Shown here one piece after another: positions 1-7,229 of a DNA stretch of 64,000 nt. Source of the stretch: JACOTK01 sp963743945 (GTDB taxonomy: Bacteria > Actinomycetota > Acidimicrobiia > Acidimicrobiales > CADCSY01); assembly GCA_963743945.1 (NCBI GenBank), contig CAVURO010000005.1, positions 62,001 to 126,000 of the forward strand. Direction: 5' to 3'. The notes under the pieces are model-generated. The model worked only from the letters and a program-made list of their open reading frames with translations. It had not been told where the DNA came from and searched no databases. Numbering within the stretch: the first letter of the stretch is position 1; the number at the start of each line of letters is the position of its first letter. The position numbers and the translations under genes are program-made.

Positions 1-845
1 CGGGCAAGTCGATCAAGGTTGCGGGACCCTCCATGCCCGTGCAGGTGCTCGGCTTGTCCGAGGTTGCCGGAGCAGGTGATGAGTTCGTCGTCGCTCCTGA
101 CGACAAGACGGCTCGTCGTGTCGGTGACACCAGAGGCCAATATGCCCGCATCCGGGGGATCGCGGCCGACGCGTCTGCGATCAGCAGTGGCGTCAAGCTC
201 GAGGACATCTTCGAGCAGATCCAAAAGGGTGAGGCAGCGACGCTCAACCTCGTGCTCAAGGCCGATGTCAACGGGTCGCTCGAGGCCTTGACCGACTCGT
301 TGCGCAAGCTCGAGCGTGATGAGGTCAAGATCGCCTTCGTGCACCGTGCCGTAGGTGGCGTCACCGAGAACGACGTGCAGTTGGCGGCGACGACCGGTTC
401 CACCATCATCGGTTTCAACGTTCGTCCCGACCGCAAGGCCAGAACGTTGGCCGAGCTCGAAGGCGTCGAGATCCGCACCTACGAGATCATCTACCAGGTG
501 ATCGAAGACATCCAGAGCGCCATGATCGGCCTGCTCGAGCCCGAGTTCGAGGAAGTGGTGACCGGTGAGGCCGAGGTTCGCGAGATCTTCCGGGTTCCCC
601 GCATCGGCGCGATCGCGGGCTGTTACGTGCTCAACGGCACCATCACTCGCGGTTCCAAGGTTCGCTTCCTGCGCGAGGGAACCATCATCTGGAAGGGAGC
701 GGTCAACTCGCTCAAGCGCTTCAAGGACGACGCACGGGAGGTCCAAGCCGGTTTCGAGTGCGGCATCGGCCTCTCCGACTTCCAGGACCTCAAGGCAGGC
801 GACATCATCGAGACCTATTCGGATCGCGAGATCCCCCGCGTCTGA
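1..845 (+). CDS. infB: Translation initiation factor IF-2, C-terminal part (5' end outside window)
   Basis: The frame is open from the first full codon (base 3) to a TGA and shows about 280 residues. IF-2 is the GTPase that brings initiator tRNA to the 30S subunit. The GTPase domain lies outside the window. What remains is the second beta-barrel domain (starting near GKSIKVAGPSMPV), the linker, domain III (LNLVLKADVNGSLEALTDSL) and the final tRNA-binding barrel (IGAIAGCYVLNGTITRGSKV). The end GDIIETYSDREIPRV is typical for the family. In most actinobacteria rbfA follows directly; here two unrelated genes intervene. Confidence 0.97.
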   Translation, partial: GKSIKVAGPSMPVQVLGLSEVAGAGDEFVVAPDDKTARRVGDTRGQYARIRGIAADASAISSGVKLEDIFEQIQKGEAATLNLVLKADVNGSLEALTDSLRKLERDEVKIAFVHRAVGGVTENDVQLAATTGSTIIGFNVRPDRKARTLAELEGVEIRTYEIIYQVIEDIQSAMIGLLEPEFEEVVTGEAEVREIFRVPRIGAIAGCYVLNGTITRGSKVRFLREGTIIWKGAVNSLKRFKDDAREVQAGFECGIGLSDFQDLKAGDIIETYSDREIPRV

Positions 846-927
846 GCAGATGTCCGATCGGTCATCGGCCATCATCGGGGATTGCGTCATTTCCGTATTT
901 CGAGTGCGCGGTTCGGCTCCTTACCAA

Positions 928-954
928 CCGTACGGCTCGTCGCGAGCCGGACGG
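928..954 (+). terminator. GC-rich stem-loop after infB
   Basis: A 7-bp perfect stem CGGCTCG / CGAGCCG with a TCG loop is extended, after one mismatch, by CCGT / ACGG. It lies between the infB stop and the start of the secreted protease. There is no T-tract, so it may be a weak or factor-assisted terminator, or only a processing stem. Confidence 0.4.
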
Positions 955-1001
955 CTGCGATAGGGTCACGCCACGCAGCGACGAGACCTCAGAGGGACAC
1001 C

Positions 1002-3200
1002 ATGCGGAGTTGGCGGAAGCGGAGCGCAGCGGGAGTGGTCGGTGGCCTTCTGGCCGCCGGGATCGTGTCGTTGCAGGCCGGCGAGGGCCTGACTGCCGTA
1101 GCAGCATGGAAGGTCGACGACGCCGCCCGGGTGCCTGCGCCGCCCGCTCCGAAGGCGGACCTCGATGGGGACCGGTTGTTCGATGACCTGGAGGAACGCC
1201 TGATCGACGCACCGTCGGACGAGCGGTTGCCGATCATCGTCTCATTGGATTATCAACTGTCCGCTCCGGTGATCGAGCATCTGGTCGATCGGGTGGGCCC
1301 TCTGGTCATCACGAGCCGGCTTCCCATCGTCAACGGCTTTGCGGCGACAGCCACGGTTTCACAGATCAGGCTGCTCGCGGCGTTGCCCGGGGTTGCCCGG
1401 GTTGAGGAGAACTCACCGGTCCATGCCACCAACGACTCTGCCCAGTCGTCGTTCGGGGTCACCAAGGCACGCCTCGACCTGCCGGGACTCGACGGCGACC
1501 GAGACGGCAGCCCGGCGACGTACTCCGGCGCCGACCTCGTGGCAGCAGTCATCGACACCGGGATCGATCCCGGCCACGTCGACCTCGATGACGGGAAGGT
1601 GATCGGGTTTCACGATCTGGTCAACGGCCGGACGGTTGCCTACGACGACCAGGGCCACGGGTCCCACGTCGCGGCAACGATCGCAGGCGACGGCGAGGGT
1701 CGCTCGGATCGCGCTTACCGGGGGGTTGTTCCCGGCGCCGCTCTCGTTGGCGTCAAGGTGCTGGATGCAAACGGCAGCGGCACGATGGCGGACGTCACGG
1801 CCGGCATCGATTGGGTGGTGGCGAACAAGAGCGCCTACGGCATCGAGGTGATCAACCTCTCGTTGGGATCAGGCGGCTGTTCCGATGGCACGGACGCAAC
1901 CTCGAAGGCCGTGGACAAGGCAAGTGCGGCCGGGATTGTGGTGGTGGTGGCCGCAGGCAATGGCGGGCCGGGGACCTGCACGATCGGCTCACCGGGCGCA
2001 GCCAAGAGCGCCGTCACCGTAGGGGCGATGACCGATCTGGGTGTCGGTGGTTTCGGCCTCGCCGATTTCTCCAGCCGTGGCCCCACCGCCGACAATCGCA
2101 TCAAGCCCGATGTCGCCGGTCCCGGAGTGTCGATCTCGTCCGCCGACGCCGGAACAACGAACGGCTACGTCGTCATGAGCGGCACCAGCATGGCCACGCC
2201 GTTCGTCGTGGGTACGGCGCTCGCGATTCTCGACGCTGCACCCGGATCGAGCCCCGAGCAGGTGAAGGCCGCGATCATGGGCACTGCCATCGACTGGGCG
2301 AGTGGAGGCAACAACAAGGTGGTCGGTTCGACCGGGCCCGACATCGATTACGGGGCCGGGCGCCTGGATTCCTACGCGGCGTTGTCGAGTGTCGTGTCGG
2401 GACTGGCAGCGCCGCCGAGGGTTCCGGGTCATGCCCGGTTCGAAGGCAGCCTTTCGGCAACAGGGGCGCAAGTTGACATCCCCCTCTACCTCGTCGACAG
2501 CGCTTATCCGCTGACGGCGACCTTCATCGAGCCCGGGGTGACCGGCGCCTCGGCAAGTTCGCCGGATCTGGACATCTACCTTCTCGATGCAAATGGGGCA
2601 CAGGTTGCCTCGTCGGAGAGCTCGAATCGACAGGAGTCCGTCTCGATCAGCCCCTCCATCGGCAGGTATACCTTGCGGCTCCGCTCCTACAAGGGGGCGG
2701 GCGCCTACCTCGTCGATGTCTCAGCGGGCCTCGGCACCCCTCCGCCACCTCCCGCGAAAGTGACGGCGACTCCATCGACGAGCAAGGTCCTGACGGGTTC
2801 GTTGAGCAGCGGGAGCGCAGCCTCCCTTGGCGCCGACGACAACGCCTATCTGGTGGTGAAGTCCAACACCTCCTACACCAGGACCAGCGCCTGGCAGGGC
2901 GGTTTCACCGGGATCCCGAGGAATCCCTCGATGTTGCAGGTGAGCTACCAGGGCAAGAACTCCCGCAGTTGCACGCAGACCGTTGACATCTGGCGATTCA
3001 CCGACAGCACCTGGGCCAAGCTGGACTCCCGTTCGGTCGGGACGACCGAGGTGCTCGTCGCCGACCGTTCGCCCGGTGGGACGCTTGCGAACTTCGTCGG
3101 TGCCGGCGGTGAGGTCCGGGTTCGGGTGCGTTGTCAGACCCGGTCGGGGTCGTTCACCTCGAGTGGCGATCTCCTCCAGCTGTCCTACTCCACCCCGTAG
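1002..3200 (+). CDS. Secreted subtilisin-like serine protease (S8 family) with C-terminal PPC-like domain
   Basis: The start at ATG 1002 is chosen because an AGAGGG Shine-Dalgarno precedes it and a clean signal peptide follows (MRSWRKRSAAGVVGGLLAAG). An earlier in-frame ATG at 882 would add 40 unlikely residues. The 732-residue product has an inhibitor-like propeptide (about 60-140) and a full subtilase core. The catalytic triad is Asp185 (VIDTGID), His219 (GHGSHVA) and Ser396 (SGTSMATP), with an oxyanion Asn in VAAGNGG. The C-terminal part (about 510-600) resembles the bacterial pre-peptidase C-terminal beta-sandwich, followed by a further domain of unknown type. It is probably exported to act on extracellular protein. 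It sits alone between infB and rbfA. Confidence 0.95.
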   Translation: MRSWRKRSAAGVVGGLLAAGIVSLQAGEGLTAVAAWKVDDAARVPAPPAPKADLDGDRLFDDLEERLIDAPSDERLPIIVSLDYQLSAPVIEHLVDRVGPLVITSRLPIVNGFAATATVSQIRLLAALPGVARVEENSPVHATNDSAQSSFGVTKARLDLPGLDGDRDGSPATYSGADLVAAVIDTGIDPGHVDLDDGKVIGFHDLVNGRTVAYDDQGHGSHVAATIAGDGEGRSDRAYRGVVPGAALVGVKVLDANGSGTMADVTAGIDWVVANKSAYGIEVINLSLGSGGCSDGTDATSKAVDKASAAGIVVVVAAGNGGPGTCTIGSPGAAKSAVTVGAMTDLGVGGFGLADFSSRGPTADNRIKPDVAGPGVSISSADAGTTNGYVVMSGTSMATPFVVGTALAILDAAPGSSPEQVKAAIMGTAIDWASGGNNKVVGSTGPDIDYGAGRLDSYAALSSVVSGLAAPPRVPGHARFEGSLSATGAQVDIPLYLVDSAYPLTATFIEPGVTGASASSPDLDIYLLDANGAQVASSESSNRQESVSISPSIGRYTLRLRSYKGAGAYLVDVSAGLGTPPPPPAKVTATPSTSKVLTGSLSSGSAASLGADDNAYLVVKSNTSYTRTSAWQGGFTGIPRNPSMLQVSYQGKNSRSCTQTVDIWRFTDSTWAKLDSRSVGTTEVLVADRSPGGTLANFVGAGGEVRVRVRCQTRSGSFTSSGDLLQLSYSTP

Positions 3201-3245
3201 CGTCCCCTCCTGGGCCACCTCGCAGGTTCAACGCCCTCGATGTTC

Positions 3246-3273
3246 GCCGGCCGGGCTCATGATGGCGGCCGGC
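3246..3273. terminator. GC-rich stem-loop between convergent genes
   Basis: A perfect 8-bp stem GCCGGCCG / CGGCCGGC with a 12-base loop lies between the convergent protease and acetyltransferase genes. Further GGCCGG copies follow immediately. A shared terminator is plausible, but no T-tract is visible. Confidence 0.4.
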
Positions 3274-3296
3274 GATTCATGGCGCCGGCCGGCCGC

Positions 3297-4103
3297 TCAC
3301 ACGTTGGAGCTGCGTGCCCAAAGCGTGAAGCGGGTGATCGGAAGAAACCCCATGCGTTGAAACCCGGGACGACTGAAGTCGCTGGTGTAGGCGACGGCGG
3401 GAAGCTCTGGGGCATCCCGGAGTCGAGCCCACACGAGCGCTTCCCATACCCCCCGGCGTCGAGCCTCTGGAAGCGTCGCCGCCATGCAGAGGTTCACCAG
3501 GCCTTCGGCGATGAAGCGTGTCGCGCATGCGACGGCGGCGCCGTCGAGAACGCCGAGTCGAATGAGCAGATCCCGGTCGAGCAGCGCGCCGGGAAAGATG
3601 GTTCCCCTGGGCAGGCCTGCCGCCTCGTCGAGAGGATATCCCTCGATCATGATGCGTTCTGCCTCCATGAGGTCGTCGGCGGTGGTGACGGAGCGAATCT
3701 CCACCCCGGACGCGGCCTGGTGATCGAAGGGGAACGCTCCCCGAGCCATGAACGCCGGGTGCCCCACGAGCGACCATCCGTACGGCGTGAGGTCGGGCGT
3801 GGGCCAGATCGAGAGCAGCGTGACGGGGCGATCCTGCACCGGGGCGTAGAACGACCGGATCTCGGTCATCGCCGAATCACCCCGATCGACCATCGGTTGC
3901 AGCAGCACGGCCTGATTGAAGTAGGGGATGGGTCCGCCGGTGTCGGCAAGGGCCACCAGGTCGGTGCGCTCGACCCTTCCGCCGCAGGCGGTGGCGATCG
4001 TTGCGTTCAGCTCACTCTGGTTCAGGAGGAACTGGCGCATCAGGGTGTCGTCGTAGGGAGTGTCGGGCAGCCATCCGGTCTCCGGCGGTCGGTCGTCAGG
4101 CAT
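3297..4103 (-). CDS. GNAT-like acetyltransferase
   Basis: A product of 268 residues from ATG 4103 (281 from a GTG at 4142; neither has a clear Shine-Dalgarno). The C-terminal half carries a GNAT fold signature: the acceptor-side strand VACATRFIAEGLVNLCMAATLPEARRRG contains the loop LPEARRRGVWEAL that binds the acetyl-CoA pyrophosphate, and YTSDFSRPGFQRMGF is the usual terminal strand. The N-terminal half (about 1-140) looks like a degenerate first GNAT repeat. The substrate is unknown. It is divergent from rbfA and convergent with the protease gene. Confidence 0.85.
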   Translation of the reverse strand: MPDDRPPETGWLPDTPYDDTLMRQFLLNQSELNATIATACGGRVERTDLVALADTGGPIPYFNQAVLLQPMVDRGDSAMTEIRSFYAPVQDRPVTLLSIWPTPDLTPYGWSLVGHPAFMARGAFPFDHQAASGVEIRSVTTADDLMEAERIMIEGYPLDEAAGLPRGTIFPGALLDRDLLIRLGVLDGAAVACATRFIAEGLVNLCMAATLPEARRRGVWEALVWARLRDAPELPAVAYTSDFSRPGFQRMGFLPITRFTLWARSSNV

Positions 4104-4169
4104 GGGGGAACCCTGATCGATGGATGGGCCGAGGTCAAGCACCTGCGTGGTGGGAGCGGCCCCGGGGAT

Positions 4170-4191
4170 CCTCCGACCCGTGGGTCGGAGG
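4170..4191. promoter_or_regulatory. Perfect 22-bp inverted repeat between acetyltransferase and rbfA
   Basis: CCTCCGACCC-GT-GGGTCGGAGG is a perfect palindrome with a 2-base centre. It lies upstream of both divergent genes and outside either coding frame. The size and symmetry fit a dimeric repressor operator better than a terminator. The regulator is not identifiable. Confidence 0.45.
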
Positions 4192-4233
4192 TTGCGGAAA
4201 CAGCGGGTCGCAGAAGTCGCAGGGTGTGGCGGT

Positions 4234-4261
4234 GTGTGTCATTCTCGACGGGATGGCACAC
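4234..4261. promoter_or_regulatory. Imperfect 9-bp dyad upstream of rbfA
   Basis: GTGTGTCAT and ATGGCACAC are inverted repeats with one mismatch and a 10-base spacer, ending 25 bases before the rbfA start. It could be an operator or chance; it is listed because it accompanies the stronger palindrome next to it. Confidence 0.25.
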
Positions 4262-4286
4262 GGATGTTTGACCCGGGATCGGATCC

Positions 4287-4682
4287 ATGGCGAGAGCTGA
4301 GGACCGGCGGGGTGGAGCCCGCCGGTTTCCGCGTATGGCCAGGGTCGGTGAGCTCTGTCGTGAGATCATCGCCGACGAGCTCGAGCGCATCGCTGACGAC
4401 CGTCTGCCGCTGGTGACCGTCACCCATGTGGAGATCGACCCCGATCTACGCCACGGGAAGGTGTTCTGGTCGTCGCTCGGCGAGGACGACGAGACGGTGG
4501 TGGCCGAGGTGCTGGACGAACACCGCGCTCACCTCCAGGGCGCCATCGCGCGTCAGGCACGCCTGAAGCGCACGCCTGAGCTTTCGTTCCGCCGAGATCC
4601 GGTGGTCGCCACCGGCAACCGGATCGAGGAATTGCTGCGCCAGGAGGCCGAGAGCGGTCGGCCGACCCAACTCGACCAGTGA
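4287..4682 (+). CDS. rbfA: Ribosome-binding factor A
   Basis: 131 residues, a usual length for RbfA, a KH-fold protein that binds the 30S precursor and helps mature the 5' end of 16S rRNA. Family features are the N-terminal helix RMARVGELCREIIADELERI, the strand LVTVTHVEIDPDLRHGKVFWSSL and the end LKRTPELSFRRDPVVATGNRIEELL. The start at ATG 4287 is the first candidate; ATG 4335 is also possible. The stop overlaps the truB start in GTGA, so the two are translationally coupled. Confidence 0.93.
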   Translation: MARAEDRRGGARRFPRMARVGELCREIIADELERIADDRLPLVTVTHVEIDPDLRHGKVFWSSLGEDDETVVAEVLDEHRAHLQGAIARQARLKRTPELSFRRDPVVATGNRIEELLRQEAESGRPTQLDQ

Positions 4683-5710
4683 GTCGGAAGACTGCGGGCG
4701 CCGGCATCGACGGCGTGTGCGTCATCGACAAGCCGCCGGGCTGGACCTCCCACGACGTGGTCGCCAAGGCCCGTAGACAGCTCGGAACGTCAAAGGTCGG
4801 TCATGCCGGGACACTGGATCCGGGAGCCACCGGCGTGCTCGTCCTCGGTGTGGGCCGAGCGACGCGTCTGCTGCGCTTTCTCACCGAGTTGCCGAAGTCC
4901 TACGTCGGCGAGGTGGTCTTCGGGTCACGTACCTCCACGCTCGACAACGAGGGCGAGGTGATCGCCTCGTTCGACATGACGGGCCTCACGCTCGACCGGG
5001 CAAGGCAGGTGGCGAGGGGATTTGTCGGCGAGATCGAGCAGGTCCCGCCGATGGTCTCGGCGCTCAAGGTCGGGGGACGACGCCTCCACGAGTTGGCCCG
5101 GGAAGGCATCGAGGTTGAGCGTGCCGCTCGGCCGGTCACGGTGCATCGCCTCGAGATCACCGCGTTGGTGTCATCTGATGGTCCGGTCATGGGCATCGAG
5201 GTGGACTGCTCGTCGGGCACCTACGTACGCACGCTCGCCGACGATCTCGGCCGCGAGCTCGGTGGCGGGGCGCATCTGCGGAACCTTCGGCGGACGGCCA
5301 TCGGGCCGTTCACCCTCGACCGGGCTCAGCGTTTGAGCGGTGACCCGCGCGACGTGATCGAGCGCGACCGGAGCCGGCGGGAAGCGCTCCAGCGGGAAGC
5401 GCCCCAGGGGGAAGCGCCCCAGCGGGAAGCGCCCCAGCGGGAAGCGCTCGTGTTGCTCGCGCCGTCGAGCGCCGTCTCCCATCTGCCCACGGTGACGGTT
5501 GACGAGGAGGTGGTGGCGCTTGTCGCGACGGGTCGTTCCCTCGCCTGCTCGGGCGAATCGGCACGCTTCGAAGGTGACGGACCCTGGGCAGTGCAGCGTC
5601 AGACCGGCGAGCTCGTGGGGGTCTACGAACGGATCGGAGACCGGGCCAAGCCGGCGGTGGTCCTGATCCAGCCGGAGGACCTTGCGGTCCACGAGGCGAA
5701 GCACGGGTAG
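4679..5710 (+). CDS. truB: tRNA pseudouridine-55 synthase
   Basis: 343 residues. TruB converts U55 of the T-loop in tRNA to pseudouridine. The catalytic motif GHAGTLDPGATGVL holds Asp47; the start KPPGWTSHDVV and the conserved SGTYVRTLADDLGRELG agree. The GTG start overlaps rbfA by 4 bases. Between the catalytic core and the C-terminal PUA-like domain lies a five-unit REAPQ-type repeat (about residues 234-258) that normal TruB proteins lack. Confidence 0.97.
   Translation: MSRKTAGAGIDGVCVIDKPPGWTSHDVVAKARRQLGTSKVGHAGTLDPGATGVLVLGVGRATRLLRFLTELPKSYVGEVVFGSRTSTLDNEGEVIASFDMTGLTLDRARQVARGFVGEIEQVPPMVSALKVGGRRLHELAREGIEVERAARPVTVHRLEITALVSSDGPVMGIEVDCSSGTYVRTLADDLGRELGGGAHLRNLRRTAIGPFTLDRAQRLSGDPRDVIERDRSRREALQREAPQGEAPQREAPQREALVLLAPSSAVSHLPTVTVDEEVVALVATGRSLACSGESARFEGDGPWAVQRQTGELVGVYERIGDRAKPAVVLIQPEDLAVHEAKHG
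5378..5452 (+). repeat. Five 15-bp tandem repeats inside truB
   Basis: The unit CGGGAAGCGCCCCAG occurs five times head to tail with few changes; the last copy diverges in its final three bases. It stays in frame and encodes REALQ-REAPQ-GEAPQ-REAPQ-REALV, probably a flexible surface linker before the C-terminal domain. Confidence 0.92.
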
Positions 5711-5719
5711 CGTGACGGC

Positions 5720-6721
5720 GTGGAAGTCCTGCTTGCGACCGAGGCGTGCCCCCGGCCCGACGAGGGGTGCGTCGTCACCATCGGGTTCTTCGACGGGGTC
5801 CACCTGGGTCATCAACTGGTCATCGGCGAGGTCCGTCGACTCGCGGCCGAGCGAGGTTCTCGCACCGCTGTTGTCACCTTTGACCATCATCCGGCGGCCG
5901 TCGTAAGGCCCGAGTCGGCCCCGAAGCTCCTGACCGACCTCGACCAGCGGCTCGAGCTCCTTGCCGCCACCGGTGTCGATTACACGTTGGTCATCCCCTT
6001 CGACGAGGCCCGCTCGCGGGAGACGGCCGAGGATTTCATCGCCACGGTTCTCGTCGATTGTCTGCGGACCCGGGCGGTTGTGGTGGGCGCCGACTTCCAT
6101 TTCGGCCACGGCCGACACGGTGACGTGGCGCTCATGGCGGCAATCGGCGCCGAGGCCGGTTTCGAGGTGGACGGCGTTCCCTTGGTGGCGTCGGGTGCGG
6201 TGGGCGCCCGGGCGGTGTCGTCGACGGCCATTCGCCATGCCCTGGCATCCGGAGACCTGGAGGGAGCGAATCGCATGCTCGGACGACCGCACGAGATGAG
6301 GGGAGTGGTCGACAAGGGTGACCAACGGGGGCGCGACCTGGGGTTCCCCACGGCGAACGTCTCGGTGTCGGCCGATCGATGCCTTCCGGCCGACGGCATC
6401 TACGCGGGCTGGTATCAGCGTCCCGACGGGACCTCGCATCGCGCAGCGATCTCGCTCGGCCGACGGCCCACGTTCTACGAGGACGGTGGTCCCTTGCTCC
6501 TCGAGGCGTATCTCCTGGACTTCTCGGGCGACCTGTACGGCGAGCAGGCTCGCGTGCGCTTCGTCCATCGGCTGCGAGGTGAGGAGCACTTCGATTCGGT
6601 CGAGGCACTGGTCGATCAGATGCACCGTGATGTCACCGCCACCCGTGAGTTGCTCCGCTTCCGAGGTGCGGCGGAAGGCAGCTTTGTGCCGAAGGTGGCG
6701 GAATCGGGCTTCGGGGGCTAG
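5720..6721 (+). CDS. ribF: Bifunctional riboflavin kinase / FAD synthetase
   Basis: 333 residues from GTG 5720, 9 bases after truB. It makes FMN from riboflavin and ATP and then FAD. The N-terminal nucleotidyltransferase domain shows GFFDGVHLGH (22-31), FDHHPAAVV and SSTAIRHAL. The C-terminal kinase domain begins near residue 185 with GVVDKGDQRGRDLGFPTANV, which holds the PTAN motif, and ends in a helix ending QMHRDVTATRELL. It is cotranscribed with truB by spacing. Confidence 0.97.
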   Translation: MEVLLATEACPRPDEGCVVTIGFFDGVHLGHQLVIGEVRRLAAERGSRTAVVTFDHHPAAVVRPESAPKLLTDLDQRLELLAATGVDYTLVIPFDEARSRETAEDFIATVLVDCLRTRAVVVGADFHFGHGRHGDVALMAAIGAEAGFEVDGVPLVASGAVGARAVSSTAIRHALASGDLEGANRMLGRPHEMRGVVDKGDQRGRDLGFPTANVSVSADRCLPADGIYAGWYQRPDGTSHRAAISLGRRPTFYEDGGPLLLEAYLLDFSGDLYGEQARVRFVHRLRGEEHFDSVEALVDQMHRDVTATRELLRFRGAAEGSFVPKVAESGFGG

Positions 6722-6734
6722 CCTGAGAGGGCGT

Positions 6735-6750
6735 CATGCACGGGTGCATG
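6735..6750. other. Short perfect hairpin in the ribF-rpsO gap
   Basis: CATGCAC-GG-GTGCATG is a perfect 16-bp inverted repeat about 60 bases before rpsO. As RNA the 2-base loop would open to a slightly larger one. It could be part of an S15-binding leader, since rpsO is self-regulated in several bacteria, but no known S15 motif can be assigned with confidence. Confidence 0.35.
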
Positions 6751-6809
6751 GCCATCGATGTCGGTTGGCGGCTTCGAAACGAGTTTCTGACGAGGGATTT
6801 GCACACTTT

Positions 6810-7067
6810 ATGCTCGATAAGTCCGTTACCATCAGCGAGCACCGTACCCATGACACCGACACCGGTTCGTCTGAAGTGCAGATTGCCCTGCTCACCGAGC
6901 GGATCAATCACCTGAACGAGCACCTTCAGTTCCACAAGAAGGACCATCACACTCGACGAGGCCTTCTGAAGCTCGTCGGGAAGCGCAAGCGACTGCAGGC
7001 CTACCTGCGTGACAACGATGTTGAGCGCTACCGGGCCATCAACGCCCGACTGGGTCTGCGCCGATAA
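6810..7067 (+). CDS. rpsO: 30S ribosomal protein S15
   Basis: 85 residues, slightly shorter than the usual 88-89. The core signature THDTDTGSSEVQIALLTERI, LNEHLQFHKKDHHTRRGLL and the ending RLQAYLRDNDVERYRAI identify S15, which binds the 16S rRNA central domain. The start at ATG 6810 is the only sensible one. A GAGGGA stretch lies 12 bases upstream, a little far for a Shine-Dalgarno. It is followed by a strong hairpin and pnp, the classic rpsO-pnp pair. Confidence 0.97.
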   Translation: MLDKSVTISEHRTHDTDTGSSEVQIALLTERINHLNEHLQFHKKDHHTRRGLLKLVGKRKRLQAYLRDNDVERYRAINARLGLRR

Positions 7068-7071
7068 CCAT

Positions 7072-7100
7072 CAACCGGGCAGCAGTGTGCTGCCCGGTTG
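7072..7100 (+). terminator. 13-bp perfect hairpin after rpsO
   Basis: CAACCGGGCAGCA and TGCTGCCCGGTTG form a perfect stem around a GTG loop, starting 4 bases after the rpsO stop. There is no T-tract, so partial termination or 3'-end protection of the rpsO message is more likely than full stop. In E. coli the same gap holds an rpsO terminator. Confidence 0.6.
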
Positions 7101-7150
7101 CGCGTCTTGTACAAGGCGCCCCAACCATGCGGCGGTCTTGGGGTCAGCTG

Positions 7151-7192
7151 CCAGTCGAAGTGGTCCCGGAGTTCCGGGAGTTCATCGACTGG
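7151..7192 (+). promoter_or_regulatory. Two-tier hairpin in the pnp leader
   Basis: An outer stem CCAGTCGA / TCGACTGG encloses an inner perfect stem TCCCGGA-GT-TCCGGGA, separated by short internal loops of 5 bases on each side. It ends 25 bases before the pnp Shine-Dalgarno. In E. coli the pnp leader forms a long stem cut by RNase III for autoregulation; this structure could serve the same purpose, which is inference. Confidence 0.45.
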
Positions 7193-7229
7193 GAACTGGC
7201 CGGCCGCCGCTCAACCGAAAGGAGCGAGC

